A stretch of DNA of 64,000 nucleotides from Nymphaea colorata. Its lineage: Eukaryota > Streptophyta > Magnoliopsida > Nymphaeales > Nymphaeaceae. The position numbers and the translations under genes were made by a program. Position 1 is the stretch's first letter. Each line of letters opens with the position of its first letter. Below the pieces are notes generated by a model. It saw only the letters and a program-made list of their open reading frames with translations, ran no database searches and was not told the DNA's origin. Shown here piece by piece: positions 1-12,516 of the stretch. The stretch is from NCBI RefSeq assembly GCF_008831285.2, contig NC_045142.1, positions 17,549,354-17,613,353 of the forward strand, given 5' to 3'.

Positions 1-938
1 TGTCTTTAGTATCCTAATGAGCTTGAAAAGAATTGAGGGAAAAACTTGTATGCGCCTAGGAATTATGTAGGACTTACAGGATTGTCAACAAAATCTAAAT
101 TTCAAATATTTGCTCGAGAAGCTTTCATGAGCTTACCACTCATTTGATGCTTCCATCATACGCCTTACAACTACGCAACACAAAGAATATCCAGACTACG
201 TCTTGGCAATGAGGATGTTCATGACGATGATAACAATAATAATATACGACAAATAAGCTCTAGAAATTATTATTTTAATACATCTAAAAACAATAATGAT
301 TTTCCTGACGAGGCTTCTTTGATTGCCTTCAGCAAGTGGCAGATGAAGACAACCCAAATGCACGTCGACAATACCCTACTGTCAAATCGAATGCTCGAAT
401 GTTTCACAGATATTAAATCGGACAATGAAGTCTAGAGTCACCACCACAAAAGAAAGCTCAGATCAAGTCAAGAATATTATTGCCTGCTGATCTTCTAGAA
501 ACCACCCCATGTAATTATCTCCTGTATTGGCGGCAACAGGATCATTATAAATTAAGGAAAGAAAGAAGAGGAAACTCACTCATCGGAATTTCTGCAATTC
601 TATCTTGTTCTCATGGATTAAATATCTCTCTTAGTAGGACAGGACACATCACGTTTGTAGACTTTAGCTCCTCTTACCCACCCACTGTTACAGTTTTTTC
701 ATTTTTTTTACTTGTATATATATATTAAGCTTTATTAAATTTGTGTTATTGACTGATGTTCTTGTTTCTTATATTTCATGACAGCGTCTTCTCTGTCAAT
801 TGATATCCAATGACAGCTATTTGCAAAGTACGTACAAGCAGGCTTTGAAACTTTCGTTCTTAAAATGTTTATTTGCTCTAAACCATGTTTAACCGTGTAA
901 CTATCATTTATTTGGTCGATTAGGTTTGATATTTATTG
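1..938. other. AT-rich region, no gene recognised
   Basis: No recognisable domain, splice-supported exon or repeat was found on either strand. The only open frames are short (an 82-codon frame at 480-728 that runs into an AT-rich tail) and resemble no family I know. The first ~450 bases are moderately open and could be the decayed end of a gene lying left of the window, but nothing supports a product. Confidence 0.4.
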
Positions 939-943
939 ACCTC

Positions 944-1176
944 TGTTGTTTAGAGAGGTAGAGAAGAAGGAGAAGAAAAATACGTGAGGAGGAAAGAGAG
1001 TAAGGAGCAATCTACTTGTTATGGTTGCTCCCTTCCCTTTAAATAATAATGATTAGGGTTATGTTTAACCCTTTACGTAAAGAGTCCAACAAAACTTTAA
1101 AATTCAGAAAACTACCTAATACTAAAATTTCAAAATATAGAAAACCTCAAATGCAAAATAGTAAGTTTTTTCAACA
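944..1176 (-). repeat. copia-1 3' LTR
   Basis: 233-bp terminal repeat bounded by TG and CA and matched by 6176-6399. On minus the purine-rich tract TTAAGGGGGAG (1177-1187) abuts its first base, as expected for plus-strand priming. It has about 9 extra bases near 970-980 compared with the other LTR. Confidence 0.93.
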
Positions 1177-1183
1177 CTCCCCC

Positions 1184-3176
1184 TTAAGCTGGAGCATAGA
1201 TGTCAATCATGCTCAGCTTGTTACAACATTTCATGAAATCAGATACAGGAAGAGCTTTGGTAAATATATCTGCAGTTTGATCTTTTGTAGCAATATATTC
1301 AGTAGAAATAATTCCTGCTTGAACCAAGTCTCTAATGTAATGACAATCAACTTCGATATGCTTGGTCCGTTCATGGAAAACCAGATTATTTGCTATATAA
1401 GTGGCCGCTTTATTATCACATTGCATTTTTATAGGCAATTCTGTCTGTATTCCAAGACCTTCTAGCATGTTTCTCACCCAAGTGATTTCAGTGGCAGTTT
1501 GGGCCATGGCTCGGTATTCTGACTCTACACTTGACCGAGCAACAACAACTTACTTTTTACATCTCCAAGAAACTAAGTTACCACCAACAAAGATACAAAA
1601 TCCCGTAGTGGACTTTCTGTCATCAATAGTGCCTGCATAATCTGCATCAGAATAAACTTCTATCTAAAGTTAAGAACTTCTTCTAAATAATAGACCCTTT
1701 CCAGGAGAACCTTTTAGAAATTTCAATAATAGCATAGTTGCATCTCAATGAGCTTTTCTTGGCTTATCCATAAATTGGCTTAGTTTTCCCACAGCAAAGG
1801 ATATATTGGGTCTAGTAATGGTTACATATAGTAGCTTTCCAATCAGAGACCAATATGATTTGCTATCAACAGGTTCATATTTATCATCATATAAGTGAAT
1901 ACGAGAATTCATAGAAATAGATGCCGGTTTAGTTTCAGTCATACCTGTCTCTTGTAGCAAATCAAGAACATATTTTCTTTGGGAAAGGACTGGACCTTCT
2001 TTACTTCTTGCTACTTCTATCCCCAAGAAGTAACATAGAGAGCCAATATCTTTAGTAACAAAGTGTTGTTGAAGATACTTCTTTGTGTCTTGTATTTCTT
2101 GTTCACTGTCACCAGTTAAAATAATGTCATCAACATGTACCACCATAACAACCATATCTCTTGAGGTCCTTTTTATGAACAATGAATGATCTAAAGGAGA
2201 TCTATGAAACTCAAACTTGGATACAACATCACACAACTTCTAAAACCATGCTCTGGGACTCTGTTTCAAACCATATATAGCCTTCTTTAACAAACATACC
2301 TTGGTACACTCCCCCTGTTTCTCAAAACTGGGTGGTTGCTGCATATAAACTAGTTCAGATAGATCCCCATATAAAAAGGCATTTTTAACATCAAGCTGAT
2401 ACATATTCCATCCATAATGAACTGCGACAGATATAATAAGACGTATAGTACCTAGATGTGCCACAAGAGAGAAAGTTTTAAAGAAGTCAATACCATATGC
2501 CAGTGTGTACCCTTTTGCTACCAATCGTGCCTTGTATTGCTTAACGGTACCATCTGAGTTACTTGACAGTAAATACCCATTTCGAGCCGACAATATCTGC
2601 CCCAGAAAGAGGTTCAACAAGATCCCAAGTGTGGTGAGATATTAAAGAATCCATCTCTTCCTTCATTGCTTGGTACTACTTAGAGTCCAACATAGCTTGT
2701 TCATGTGAAATAGGAATGGAAGTAGCTGACAAAGCATCAACAAATTTGCACATATGATCTCCCAAATGAGTTGTACTAACAAATTTAGAAAGAGGATGAA
2801 TTGTGCATTGTTTGATTCCTTTACGCAGTGCAATTGGTAGTTCATCAGGATGAGATGCATCAAGGGAACACTCAAGCATGTCATGTAATTCAGAACCAAT
2901 TACCTCCCGACAGCAAGATGGTGCAAGCTCATTAGATGATGGATTCCTTTTTGAATATGTGAGAGGATGATCTTTAAACCATGGAATGGAGAGATTGAGA
3001 CAAGTGGGAGATGATAAAAAAGGAAGGGACTCAAGTGGAATAGGAGGGATTGGAAGTGGAACAGAAGGAGGCATCTCAGACTGTGGATATGAGGGGTTTG
3101 TATGAAAGAATGGAGAAGACTCATGGAAGGTTACATCGGTACTGATAAACTCTTGATTAGCTATAGGATCAAGGCA
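1184..3176 (-). pseudogene. copia-1 reverse transcriptase and RNase H (stops, one frameshift)
   Basis: A low-complexity linker (3176-2700) leads into reverse transcriptase: [10 protein letters not shown], the catalytic [13 protein letters not shown] near 2380-2400 and [13 protein letters not shown]. The second catalytic box reads VHVDD instead of YVDD (near 2125-2140). RNase H follows with YSDADYAG, CDNKAATY and the terminal TADIFTKALP, ending at 1184. Stops occur at 2676-2678, 2240-2242 and 1745-1747, with more between 1745 and 1507. One frame change is needed near 2565-2570. The stop positions are conserved tryptophan or probable glutamine positions in relatives. Confidence 0.9.
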
Positions 3177-3953
3177 TCAATACCTTTTTTGATTTCTAGA
3201 ATATCCCACAAATACACATTTACTTGCTTGTGTAGCTAGTTTATCTCGATTAGGTCTAAGTTTATGTACAAAGCATGTGCATCCAAATATACGTGGAGGC
3301 AAAGAGAACAAGGTCCTGTTTGGGTAGAGAATTTGAATTGGGATCTTGTTGTTTATAGAAGAGGATGCCATTCTATTTATTAGGTAACATGCGGTTAGGA
3401 TTGCATCTCCGCAAAATTTGGAAGGCATATAAGAATGAATCATGATCGTGCGGGCAACATCCAACAAATGGCGATGTTCTCTTTCAACTACACCATTTTG
3501 TTGAGATGTGTGAAGGCACGTAAAATGTGGCACAATACCATGGGATTTATAGAATTCAAGTAGAGAAGTAGATTTGAACTCGAGAGCATTGTTAGTGCGA
3601 ACAACCTTGACACAAGAACTAAATTGAGTTTTTATTTTCAATATGAAAGATTTCAAGATACAAGGAACTTCAGTTCTGTCTTTAATGAAAAAGTCCTAAG
3701 TGACACGAGAGAAATCATCAACAATGGACAGATAATACCGAAACGACAACCGACTTAGGACCCAACTAGGCCCCCAAACATCAACATGAACTAAATCAAA
3801 TAGATTTTGGCTAGACTAACTTTGACTTGATGGAAATGAAGTACGACTATGCTTGCCTAGTTGACAAGCTTCACACTCGATAGAAGTTGTGGAAGAAATC
3901 TGAGGACATAGCAGCCGTAGTTTAGGGAAGGATGGATGACCCAATCTGAGATG
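3177..3953 (-). pseudogene. copia-1 integrase (stops, catalytic change)
   Basis: Continues in the same frame as gag. The HHCC zinc-binding part (HLRLGHPS ... CEACQLGKH) lies at about 3860-3953 and is followed by VHVDVWGPS with the first catalytic aspartate. The second catalytic aspartate, in the usual R-T-D-N-G context, reads R-T-N-N-A here (D to N). The catalytic glutamate is kept in QQNGVVEREHRHLL. At least two further in-frame stops fall between 3656 and 3953, and another ends the frame at 3177-3179. The protein would have inserted cDNA into the genome; this copy is dead. Confidence 0.9.
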
Positions 3954-5444
3954 TCATTGGAACGCACTTGAAGATGAATAGACTAAGAATGACGCCTCCT
4001 TAACAGATGCATCCAAGAAGTAGATTCCATCTCTCTCACAGCCTCCACCAATCTTCATCCCAGTCGATAGGTCCTGAAATACACAAGTATCTGGGTCAAA
4101 AATAACTTGGCAATTCATCTCTTTAGTTAGTTTGCTTACATATAACAAATTCTTTGGGAATTCAGGAGTATATAGCACATCATGAATATGCAAAGATGGA
4201 GAGAGATGAACATCTTCATGCCCTTCTACAGGAGATAGCCTACCATCTGCCAATTGAACATACTGTAAGGGATTAAATTTCTGCAGGTTTGAAATACTAG
4301 TATCTCCACAGAAGTGTTTAGATGCTTCAGAATCAATTATCCAACAACCATTAGAAGAAGTTCTACCTGCAGAATATGTTGAATTTGTGATAGTTGTGGA
4401 TGCCGATGTGGTAGAAGGCGTAGTATTTGATTGATGCTTCATAATTAAATCAAGTTCGACCGGACTTAGAATAAGAGATGCAGCATCTACAGAAGCGGCT
4501 GTGGGTTTTGCCTTAGGAAATATACTGATAGACTGTGTGTTTGGAGCAGAAGTGGATGTCTCAGTAGAGGATGTGGATGAGTTAGGCTTACCCACTTTGT
4601 TCCAGCACCTATCCTCTAAGTGACCAAGACGACTACAATATGTGCATTGAAGTCTTCCACGTCCTCCTGGACCTCGACCTCTTCCTCTACCATGGAAAGA
4701 GTATAGTCCACTTTGTCCTCCTCCAAATGAGGTAAGAGCATATGGTTGTGAGTTGTTTGAGGGTGGAGGAAGAGTAACAGCCAATCTGTTTAGCCTGTTA
4801 AAAGCCTCATCAAGATCAGGAAAATCTGAACCTGTAAGCATTTGAGCCTTGGCTTGAGAATAATCCGATGATAGTCCAGCAAGAAATTTAACAACAATCA
4901 TTTGCTCCATGTGAGATTTGAGACAATGCTTACAAGGCGGTTTTAAGAAATTCATCTTTTCATAAGTGAACTTCAGCTTTGTAAAGTATTCAGTTAAATC
5001 CAAGTCACCTTGCTGCATTTGTAACAATTCTTGCTGAACCTGTAAAATTTTGCTGATGTTCTTGTCGTAAGAGTACGTCTGCCAAAGAGAATTCTACATA
5101 TCTTTAGTTGTATTATAATAACAAAGCCCTGCAGCAATGTGGGGCTGAGTGCTATTCATAAGCCAAGCACTAATTATACTATTTTCTTCCTCCCACCGTG
5201 CGTATTTACCAATCTTTTCAATTGGTTCATCTTCCTCCAATATATATTTCTTCCCATGTCCAATGACTGACAACATGAAGGTTCTAGCCCATACATCGTA
5301 GTTGGCTCCATCAAGTTCGATAGTAGATCCAAAAGAAAAGGGATTTTTGACGGCTTTGTACTTAACATCAGCCTCTATTTGCTGATTTCCAGATTCAGTT
5401 CTATCATGTTGTAAATCATGTTGTAAAGATTTATTGGCAGCCAT
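3954..5444 (-). pseudogene. copia-1 gag and protease (stops)
   Basis: The frame begins with an ATG at 5444 and runs through gag and protease in one reading frame, interrupted by a stop at 5094-5096 where the family has tryptophan, and ending at a stop at 3954-3956. The N-terminal part (FSFGSTIELDGANYDVW) is typical of copia gag. A CCHC zinc knuckle (CTYCSRLGHLEDRC) lies near 4605-4646 and would bind the RNA template. The aspartic protease motif near 4315-4335 reads D-S-E instead of D-S-G, so the catalytic turn is damaged. Gag should form the virus-like particle and protease should cleave the polyprotein; neither product is expected to be functional here. Confidence 0.9.
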
Positions 5445-6175
5445 GATAAAACCTTGAAAATAGAAGAATATAAAAGTCCACGGCAGACTGAATATTGACT
5501 AATAAGATATCAAATTAATCTCCAACAAGGAAGAATATCCCTACAGTCGTTGTTTAGCAGCCCCTACGACAAACCCACTGCTATAGTAATACTTCTGCTT
5601 TATCGCAAATAAAGTCCTCTTCTAGCAAGTAGCCACCACAGAGTGACTAGAAAAGATGATGGATGTCAAATACTAGGAAACCAACTAACTGAAAACTGAT
5701 ATATAGTTTTGCAATGTTGCAACAGGCTTGAGTAATCAGCACCAACTATCATGCATGTATAAGAAAATTTGGTCTAGTAATAGGGTACTTAAAAAATAAT
5801 TTTGCCAGATCTGGCTGACAGCATCAACAAAAAAAGGCATACCAGACCAATATATCTTTGCTGATCTGGCAGACTTGTAAACTTCAACCTCAATAGAAAC
5901 GTAAACCATACTGCTTGAGTGATGTATTTAGACGTCCATCCATCTTGAAGACCAGTTAACTATATTGCAGCCACATCAACTTCAACAAGGCATCAATCTA
6001 GGGTTTTGAAATTTTTGAGAAAACCCTAGATCGAGCACAACAAACACGACCCAACTATTGTGCTCAAAACAGTAAGTAGAGTAGAGGAATGGGAAGACGA
6101 TGGGTATGAGAAAGGAGTGGAGATGGAGATGAAGGAAGGCAGATCAGTCTCAAGAAGGAATGCGCTCTGATACCA

Positions 6176-6399
6176 TGTTGTTTAGAGAGGTAGAGAAGAA
6201 GAAAACATGAGGAGGAAAGAGAGTAAGGAGCAATCTACTTGTTACGGCTGCTCCCTTTCCTTTAAATAATAATGATTAGGGTTATGTTTAACCCTTTACA
6301 TAAATAGTCCAACAAAACTTTAAAATTCAGAAAACTACATAATACTAAATTTCCAAAATACAGAAAACCTCAAATGCAAAACAGTAAGTTTTCTCAACA
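6176..6399 (-). repeat. copia-1 5' LTR
   Basis: 224-bp terminal repeat; on minus it should hold the element's promoter and transcription start. It is followed immediately (minus) by the 12-base initiator tRNA-Met primer site at 6164-6175 and flanked outside by the ACCTC duplication at 6400-6404. Confidence 0.93.
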
Positions 6400-6404
6400 A
6401 CCTC

Positions 6405-7267
6405 TTACGTAATGTTTTTTTTTTTAACTAAAAGGTGTTTTTGAGTCACCAAAAACTTTGGCAACTTAATTCATGAGTTGGTTTTTGAGATTTTCTACAA
6501 TTCCTGTGTAAATTAATGTCATTTCTGCATTTCAAGGTTTGTCCTTCTCCATTTTATCAAGTAGCTCTTGTCTTTATGGTTGAGTATGATTATGGCACCT
6601 TAAATATTGAGATTTTACTCTTGTATCTTGTAGCTTTAAACATGTCATGTCACCCATGAACATAAAATATTGTATTGTTTTGCCTAACGTGTTGCTTTGC
6701 TTGATTTAATATCAATCTTGCCTTTATCTGTCTATATGACACCTGAGGATTCCCTGCACTCACTAGATGGACAAAAAGACCGACTAATCCAAGTCTTTAC
6801 CAAACACAACACACAATGACAATGGCAATGATTTTTTCTCCCTAAATGGGCAGAGAATTGAACCAAGTGTTTCGCGGCCTGATATATAGTTCGAAGCACA
6901 TTTCATTTTACTAATTTCAACAGGCTACTGAACTGAACATATCGAAGGAGCTCGCACTTCTTGAGAGAGCGTGAAGACATACAACGAAAAACTAAAGGCT
7001 GAAATATTGTTGAGCTGGTTGCCGTATGATAATTGGGCTGATTGAGTGCAATTTTCTGATCCTTCCACGAGGAGACAATTCTTCTTTTCTCTCTGCAATA
7101 AGGTAGTCAATCTTTGGCCAAGTTTCCAACAATTTTATTTGTTGATAGGAAAAAGAAAGTTTCGGCAGATTACTGGTTCTCATGATGGCAATAAAGACAA
7201 GTGCTTGGATGTGGAAGAAGAGAAATTTCAGTGCTTCAAACAAACAATCTGCCTCTGAACGTCATCC
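6405..7267. other. intergenic, upstream of zinc-finger gene
   Basis: No gene or repeat was recognised. The short open frames at 6925-7258 on both strands overlap one another and match no family. This stretch should contain the promoter of the zinc-finger gene that starts at 7268, but no convincing TATA box was picked out. Confidence 0.4.
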
Positions 7268-8313
7268 ATGGCAGGAACAGTCCCTTGCAGAGACTCATCT
7301 GAGTTACTGTGCGAGTGCTTATGGCCTCCTAGGTACTACTCTTGCAGCTTTTGTAGGAAAGAGTTTAAGTCAGCCCACCCCCTTGGTGGTCACATAAATG
7401 TTCACAGAAGAGATAGGGCCAGATTAAGGCAGTCACCCAACTCTCAGTGTGAAGTAAATCAATACTCAGGTGGATTTCCATATGCCCATCAACACCCACC
7501 TGGAGTTTCTCCCATGGTGATCCTAAACCCTGACTCTAGGCCTAACCATAGTTCTCCTGAAACTGATCCTACCCCTCACATTTGTGGTGCTCCACCTTCT
7601 GCTGCAATGACGCAAGCAAACAGGCTTTGATCTGCTGGCATTGTTCCTGTCGGGAGCCACCACTCTGTGATCCATATTTAAAGATCGCCGGTGAATTTAA
7701 CCTTAGTTCTGCAGGCGATTTAAAGTCCATCAATGATCTGAACTGTGATGTTCCATGTCAAGAATTGGCAATTGGATCGCCAGGTTCGATCTTTGAGCGG
7801 AAAATATTGGATGAAGAGATGCTAGGGAGCTCTGATGATGAAACCGCTGCAAAGAGGCAAAGACCCAGCACTGGCGCATTGGCCTTGTGCTCAAGGGAGA
7901 CTGCACCATCCCATATACTTCACTCCGACTTGCTTGGTCGAACCCAATCCATTGTTGAGGATTTAGATCTTGAGCTCAGGTTGGGAGTAAGGTCTACACT
8001 ACAGTTAACTGAAATGCTTGTTGTTTTTAGTATTTCTTCCTTCTTTTGCCTTTATCATTACCAATATGGAGACTCTGTCTCTTTCTTCAATGATTTGTAC
8101 AAGTATCACGAGGAGGAAGACAACCTGAGAAATCCGTCGAACAAAAAAGTTTCCCGATCAGAATACATAACCACCTTTTCTGGAACCGATGGGTTCTTCT
8201 TTGGTCTACTTGCTCACCCTAGGGCGGGATCTGATGAGAAATCTCTCCTTCTCTCCCTCCTTTTATGTTCTTGCAGTGACAACTTGTCACCCAATTTTGT
8301 TAATGCATTTTGA
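7268..8313 (+). pseudogene. SUPERMAN-like C2H2 zinc-finger repressor, frameshifted
   Basis: The frame from the ATG at 7268 encodes a single C2H2 finger: C26, C29, H42 and H46 with spacing C-X2-C-X12-H-X3-H, preceded by [12 protein letters not shown] and followed by [12 protein letters not shown]. This is the SUPERMAN/RABBIT EARS signature of plant nuclear regulators. The plant hallmark QALGGH reads HPLGGH. The frame stops at 7628-7630, but the +2 frame (open from 7582) continues with family-like sequence up to an EAR repression motif, LDLELRL, at 7963-7983, near the usual C-terminus. It then runs on for about 110 hydrophobic codons to 8313 without the expected stop. A single frameshift near 7580-7630 explains the split. 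The damaged QALGGH, the frameshift and the missing stop point to a decayed gene; a sequencing error could explain the frameshift alone. Confidence 0.75.
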
Positions 8314-9570
8314 TCTCTTCTGTGCTCCGTCCCTATATTATGTGTTTGTGGCAAGGTAAATTCGATGAGTGTAGGCTTCGAAATGCATCCCTGCAGGATA
8401 TACGATATAAACTCTTTCTTCCAGTTGACGGCCATTTCACGAGATCTACCGACGATGTGTACTCATATTGGATATATATATATATATATATATAATATGA
8501 GGACGTAAGATGCTAACATTATAAAGCCATCATTTGTCATATGTTCTATCGTCTTTTGTGAAGCTATAATATGAGGACGTACGACACTCTGAACATATTT
8601 CTCCTTTAAAAAGGTAGTTAGCATCCTTGTTTGCTAGTTTTGTGTTTAATCAAAGACCAGGAAAGCAAAGACAATTTTCAGCATTGACCCGGACATATAT
8701 ATATCAGTTTCCAGCTTTGAAAAAGGTTAGTTTCAATTGTATCAAAACATGGTTCAACACTCAAACCTATAGCTCCACAAAACCTATTACGAGAAATCTC
8801 AAGAAACTCATAAAAGAGGTTGTTAAAGTAGTCTGTTGTCCTGATGTCTAACCATTTCCGAGCTAAAAGCAAAACTACTAAGAACCAAGCTTCAATGGAA
8901 ATAACATCAAAAGGCAGGGTTGAAATTCGGCAAAACAATCTAGTACACATCGGCTTTGATCAATCCCCTTTACTTGAAAAACATCTTTTCCAGCCCAGCC
9001 ACCGTGAGAAGTTAGCGTTCAGATATTCTTTACACCCTCTAGCAGCCAGAGAATTTATACTTAGCTGTTAAGTTATTCTTGAGGCATCTATAAAGAAGCC
9101 ACCAACTAAGAATGGATTCTCCTTAAAGTACAAAAGGCTGCCAATCACCCTCAATATTTTGTTTCAATTTTAAGAAAAGTAAAGATAAAGTGAGATCCTT
9201 TTTTCCATTCATGGTCTGGTAGATTGGTTTTGAAGGTGTGCCCTTGTAAATTTATGAAGGCATCAAACATTACCTGGGTTAGACAAACGGTGCCTGGTCT
9301 TAAATTATTAGTGATATTTTACAGGGCGCCCATGCTATATCCAATTGTTAGATGAATAGAAAGAGTATTTTATCTTACCAGCTAACAAGAGGGATAAAGT
9401 GCCTCCCCCCACATGATTGCTGCCAATCTCTAAGTCTCTAGATTTACACAAAGAATGTTTTTGGGTGTGTACCGTATGTGTAAATATATGTGTAAATGCT
9501 TCTGACAAACAAAATTTAATACATGGTACCTTCTCATAAAAATGAAAATGAAAATATCAAAAAATTAAAG
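8314..9570. other. intergenic
   Basis: No gene recognised. Holds an (AT)n microsatellite at about 8472-8494 and a short repeated phrase, ATATGAGGACGTA, near 8495-8508 and 8570-8582. Confidence 0.4.
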
Positions 9571-9690
9571 TGCCGGTGACACAGTGATGTAGTGGCTTTA
9601 ACAATGTAAATAGTGTGTATTCAGCCCCGAATGATGGGGATGCCAATAGATTCGATCCCAATTGGATGTATGATCAATTATACTTGTTTT
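9571..9690 (+). repeat. possible tRNA-derived SINE fragment
   Basis: The sequence GTGACACAGTGATGTAGTGG (from about 9576) resembles a Pol III A-box region of plant SINEs, and GATTCGATCCC at 9649-9659 fits the B-box consensus. The A-to-B distance is longer than in a tRNA, no cloverleaf folds by eye, and no clear target duplication or tail was seen, so a SINE relic is more likely than a tRNA gene. Confidence 0.35.
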
Positions 9691-10761
9691 GTTGAATGTT
9701 CATATATATTTGGATCATACCCAAATCTCATTTTTAATATCACATCTGAACTTGAGTCCGACTTATACACAAAATCTATCATGTAAGTTCAAGGAAGGGT
9801 GGCTGAGGGTGTGTTTGAAAAATAACATTCCATATGGTTATCTGGTGCTTTTGGAGTGTTCGAAGCAGATGCATGTTTGAAGGCCAGAAGCTGAAGTCTT
9901 CTGTAGAAAGCAAACAAGGTGTGGGGTAAGTGCTGAACATATCTCTCACGGTTTCACTATAAGCACAAGGAGTTTATCAGATGGCTGTTAGTGACCTTTC
10001 TGATAGAATTCTTATGCTGTCTGACTGTAATTGTTGGACTCGCTTGGTACAGGATGTATCACAAGGTAGACACATGCTGCCTAGAGAATTTTGCAGGATC
10101 TTTAGGTTTTGGGGTTTGCTTTCAGTGAGTCAGTGAGGGAGGTCCGTCCTTCCACTGAACTTGCTGCTGCACTCCTGTCTGTGGAAGGAGCATATTTTGT
10201 ATTCTTTCATTTTTTGTTGATTGGTCGTGATTAATGGAAGTGAGATAACAAGTTGGTGACATTCATAATAAAGTATTAGATATTAAGATTAGGAACCCAA
10301 ATTCAGTAGAAGTCCCAATAGGTTTTTCTTATGTTCATTTTTTCCTTCAACCTTTTTAACCAAGTACTGCTCACTGCACTGGCCTCGGGCAGACGTAAAG
10401 CTAACCTTTGCAGAGATGCCACAAGTTGGGCATCGATTTACTCACAAGGCATATGGCATAGCTGGTAGAAGGCCAAGTGGCTAGTTCCGTACTTGTGCAA
10501 GTGGGTGTCAACTCCTTGTGCAAGCCTTAACAGGCGTCCTGCACGCAAGGAAATTAGGCTAGGAGTTTTGCTTTGCCGAGCAAACAACAAAGTTTATCCG
10601 CCCCTGTGCAATGTCTTCGAGACCCAAACCAAGCTGGACATGGATTCCAGCCTTCTACTCATTTACAAATACCCTAGAAAACCAACTTAGTTGACTATTA
10701 ACCAATATCCACAGGATATAGAACCACAAACAAGCACCTGCAAGTAAAAAAAACTATAGAT

Positions 10762-10853
10762 GTACAATAGCTCTCAATTTAGGACCTCAAGGAAAAATTG
10801 GCCTGACGTACAACATCTCTCAATTTAGGACCTGAAGGAAAAATTGGCTTATC
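10762..10853. repeat. 46-bp tandem duplication
   Basis: Two adjacent copies (10762-10807 and 10808-10853) of a unit containing TCTCAATTTAGGACCT and GGAAAAATTGGC, differing at a few positions. Confidence 0.85.
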
Positions 10854-12284
10854 GCTCAATTAAGCCTATGCGGTCTTTCCAGACTGCCTCAGAAAGATGG
10901 AGTTCAAAGAGCTCACACCGGATTGGCATTTCCATCTCATAAAATGGATTTTTCAAAACATAATAAGTGCATAATTCATATATAAACTTCAAAAGGACTT
11001 CCATGTTCTGCATACCAGGCTCGCATACCACAAAAAATTTTGTTCCTGCACTTGAAAGCACCAATAGTCAAAAGAATAAACATTCTTGCAACAGTGGCAC
11101 AGACTATTTAGTAATTACAGAATTTGCCAGTAATAGATACAAGGTTATTGTCATAAGTAAAATCTGAAAACCACAAATAAAACCACCAATATCATAACAA
11201 CTAATTTCAGTATGTAAAGTTAAACCATATTTCGACCAAAATGTAGATGACATGAAGTTTACTCCATTGGAGAGATGAAACCCTATTCCGTCAAAAGGAG
11301 ATGGGGCCATCTTATCAATCTGTCTAGTGCTCAGGGCTAACATGATTCAGTATCGCAATGATCAGTTAAATCACTTGAATGAACTCTCATCCATCTTGTT
11401 CTTCCAAGACGTTCCTTTCTTCACTCATATAATTCCCATCCATCAGAACTTATTCTGCATATAAGCAACAATACTTAGAAACGCCCACCTCTCCCGCTAT
11501 TCCTAAACAACTGATCTTTGAAGTGACAGATTACCAGTGTAAGCTGTATTGAAATAAAAGACATGAACATGTGCTTCCGTAATTCTGCACTCTTCCCAAA
11601 ACTATCATCCTGGCAACCTACAATGTCACTTGCTTTTCAGAATTATCCATTCCAACAAATTAGATAATAATCACTCGTTCCTCCTCCTTGCCTGTTAGAT
11701 CAAACCATTAGAAAATATTTGTTGGTAGATTTTCACACATATGAGGTAGTTTATTGTGTTACAAGCAGCGAAAGAGCCCATTCAAATCAACTACTGCCAA
11801 CGGCTTATTTAGAATTTGTCATCAACTTTTGAAAACGAAGCATGTTCATATGAAGAGTGCAATTGGATATATGCTCATATCATGCAAAATTTCATAATAA
11901 TATCCAGTACATTAAATGTTAATTAAAAAATTGCTTGTTCATGTTAAACATCATATTTCTAAGAGTCATTCACAGATTAACTTTTTACTCTATCAAGATC
12001 TACGTTGAAAAAAGCACCAGGATCAGCCTATGTCATGGTCTGAGCCTAAAGCCTAGGTGAGTCCAGGTGGGACTAGGTGCATTAAGCTGTACAAAAATGA
12101 TAAAAAAAGGATACTAGAAAATTCAACATCAAATATTAAATTTTTTTAAACAAAAAAAAAGTAACTTAAAACATATTGTTATCAGAATATAAAATATATT
12201 AGTCTCCTAAAAATCAGCTGGTAAATCTCTACCTCTAGTTTTAATACCTGGCTAAAAATCTAAACTACAACTTCAAAATTCCAC

Positions 12285-12426
12285 ACAAATTTGTTCAGTC
12301 TTTCTTCATGACACAGACACATGCCACACAAAACACAGTCACACACATACATAGTACAAATTTGTTCAGTCTTTCTTCATGACATAGACACATGCCGCAC
12401 AAAACACAATCACACACATACATAAT
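12285..12426. repeat. 71-bp tandem duplication
   Basis: Copies at 12285-12355 and 12356-12426 share ACAAATTTGTTCAGTC followed by a CA-rich tail; about four differences between copies. Confidence 0.9.
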
Positions 12427-12516
12427 TAGAAGAATAAACTATTTTAGCTGGTAACATCAGAAGAAGAAAAAAAAGCCTATGCTGTTTCAAAAAATCTCGG
12501 TTGATGAAGGAAAAAA

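Larger units (their letters stand above)
944..6399 (-). mobile_element. Ty1/copia LTR retrotransposon copia-1, full-length but decayed
   Basis: Complete element read on the minus strand. It has two near-identical LTRs (944-1176 and 6176-6399) that begin TGTTG and end CAACA. A primer-binding site matching the initiator tRNA-Met 3' end (TGGTATCAGAGC on minus, 6164-6175) lies directly next to the 5' LTR, and a polypurine tract (1177-1187) lies next to the 3' LTR. A perfect 5-bp target duplication, ACCTC, lies at 939-943 and 6400-6404. Domain order is gag, protease, integrase, reverse transcriptase, RNase H, which defines Copia. The LTRs differ by about 11 substitutions plus a short indel, roughly 95% identity by eye. 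The element cannot be autonomous because gag-pol carries many stops. Confidence 0.95.

Noticed and set aside
9571-9690. tRNA gene.
   Set aside because: A B-box-like GATTCGATCCC is present, but the A-box spacing is too long and no cloverleaf or anticodon stem can be drawn by eye. Kept only as a possible SINE relic.
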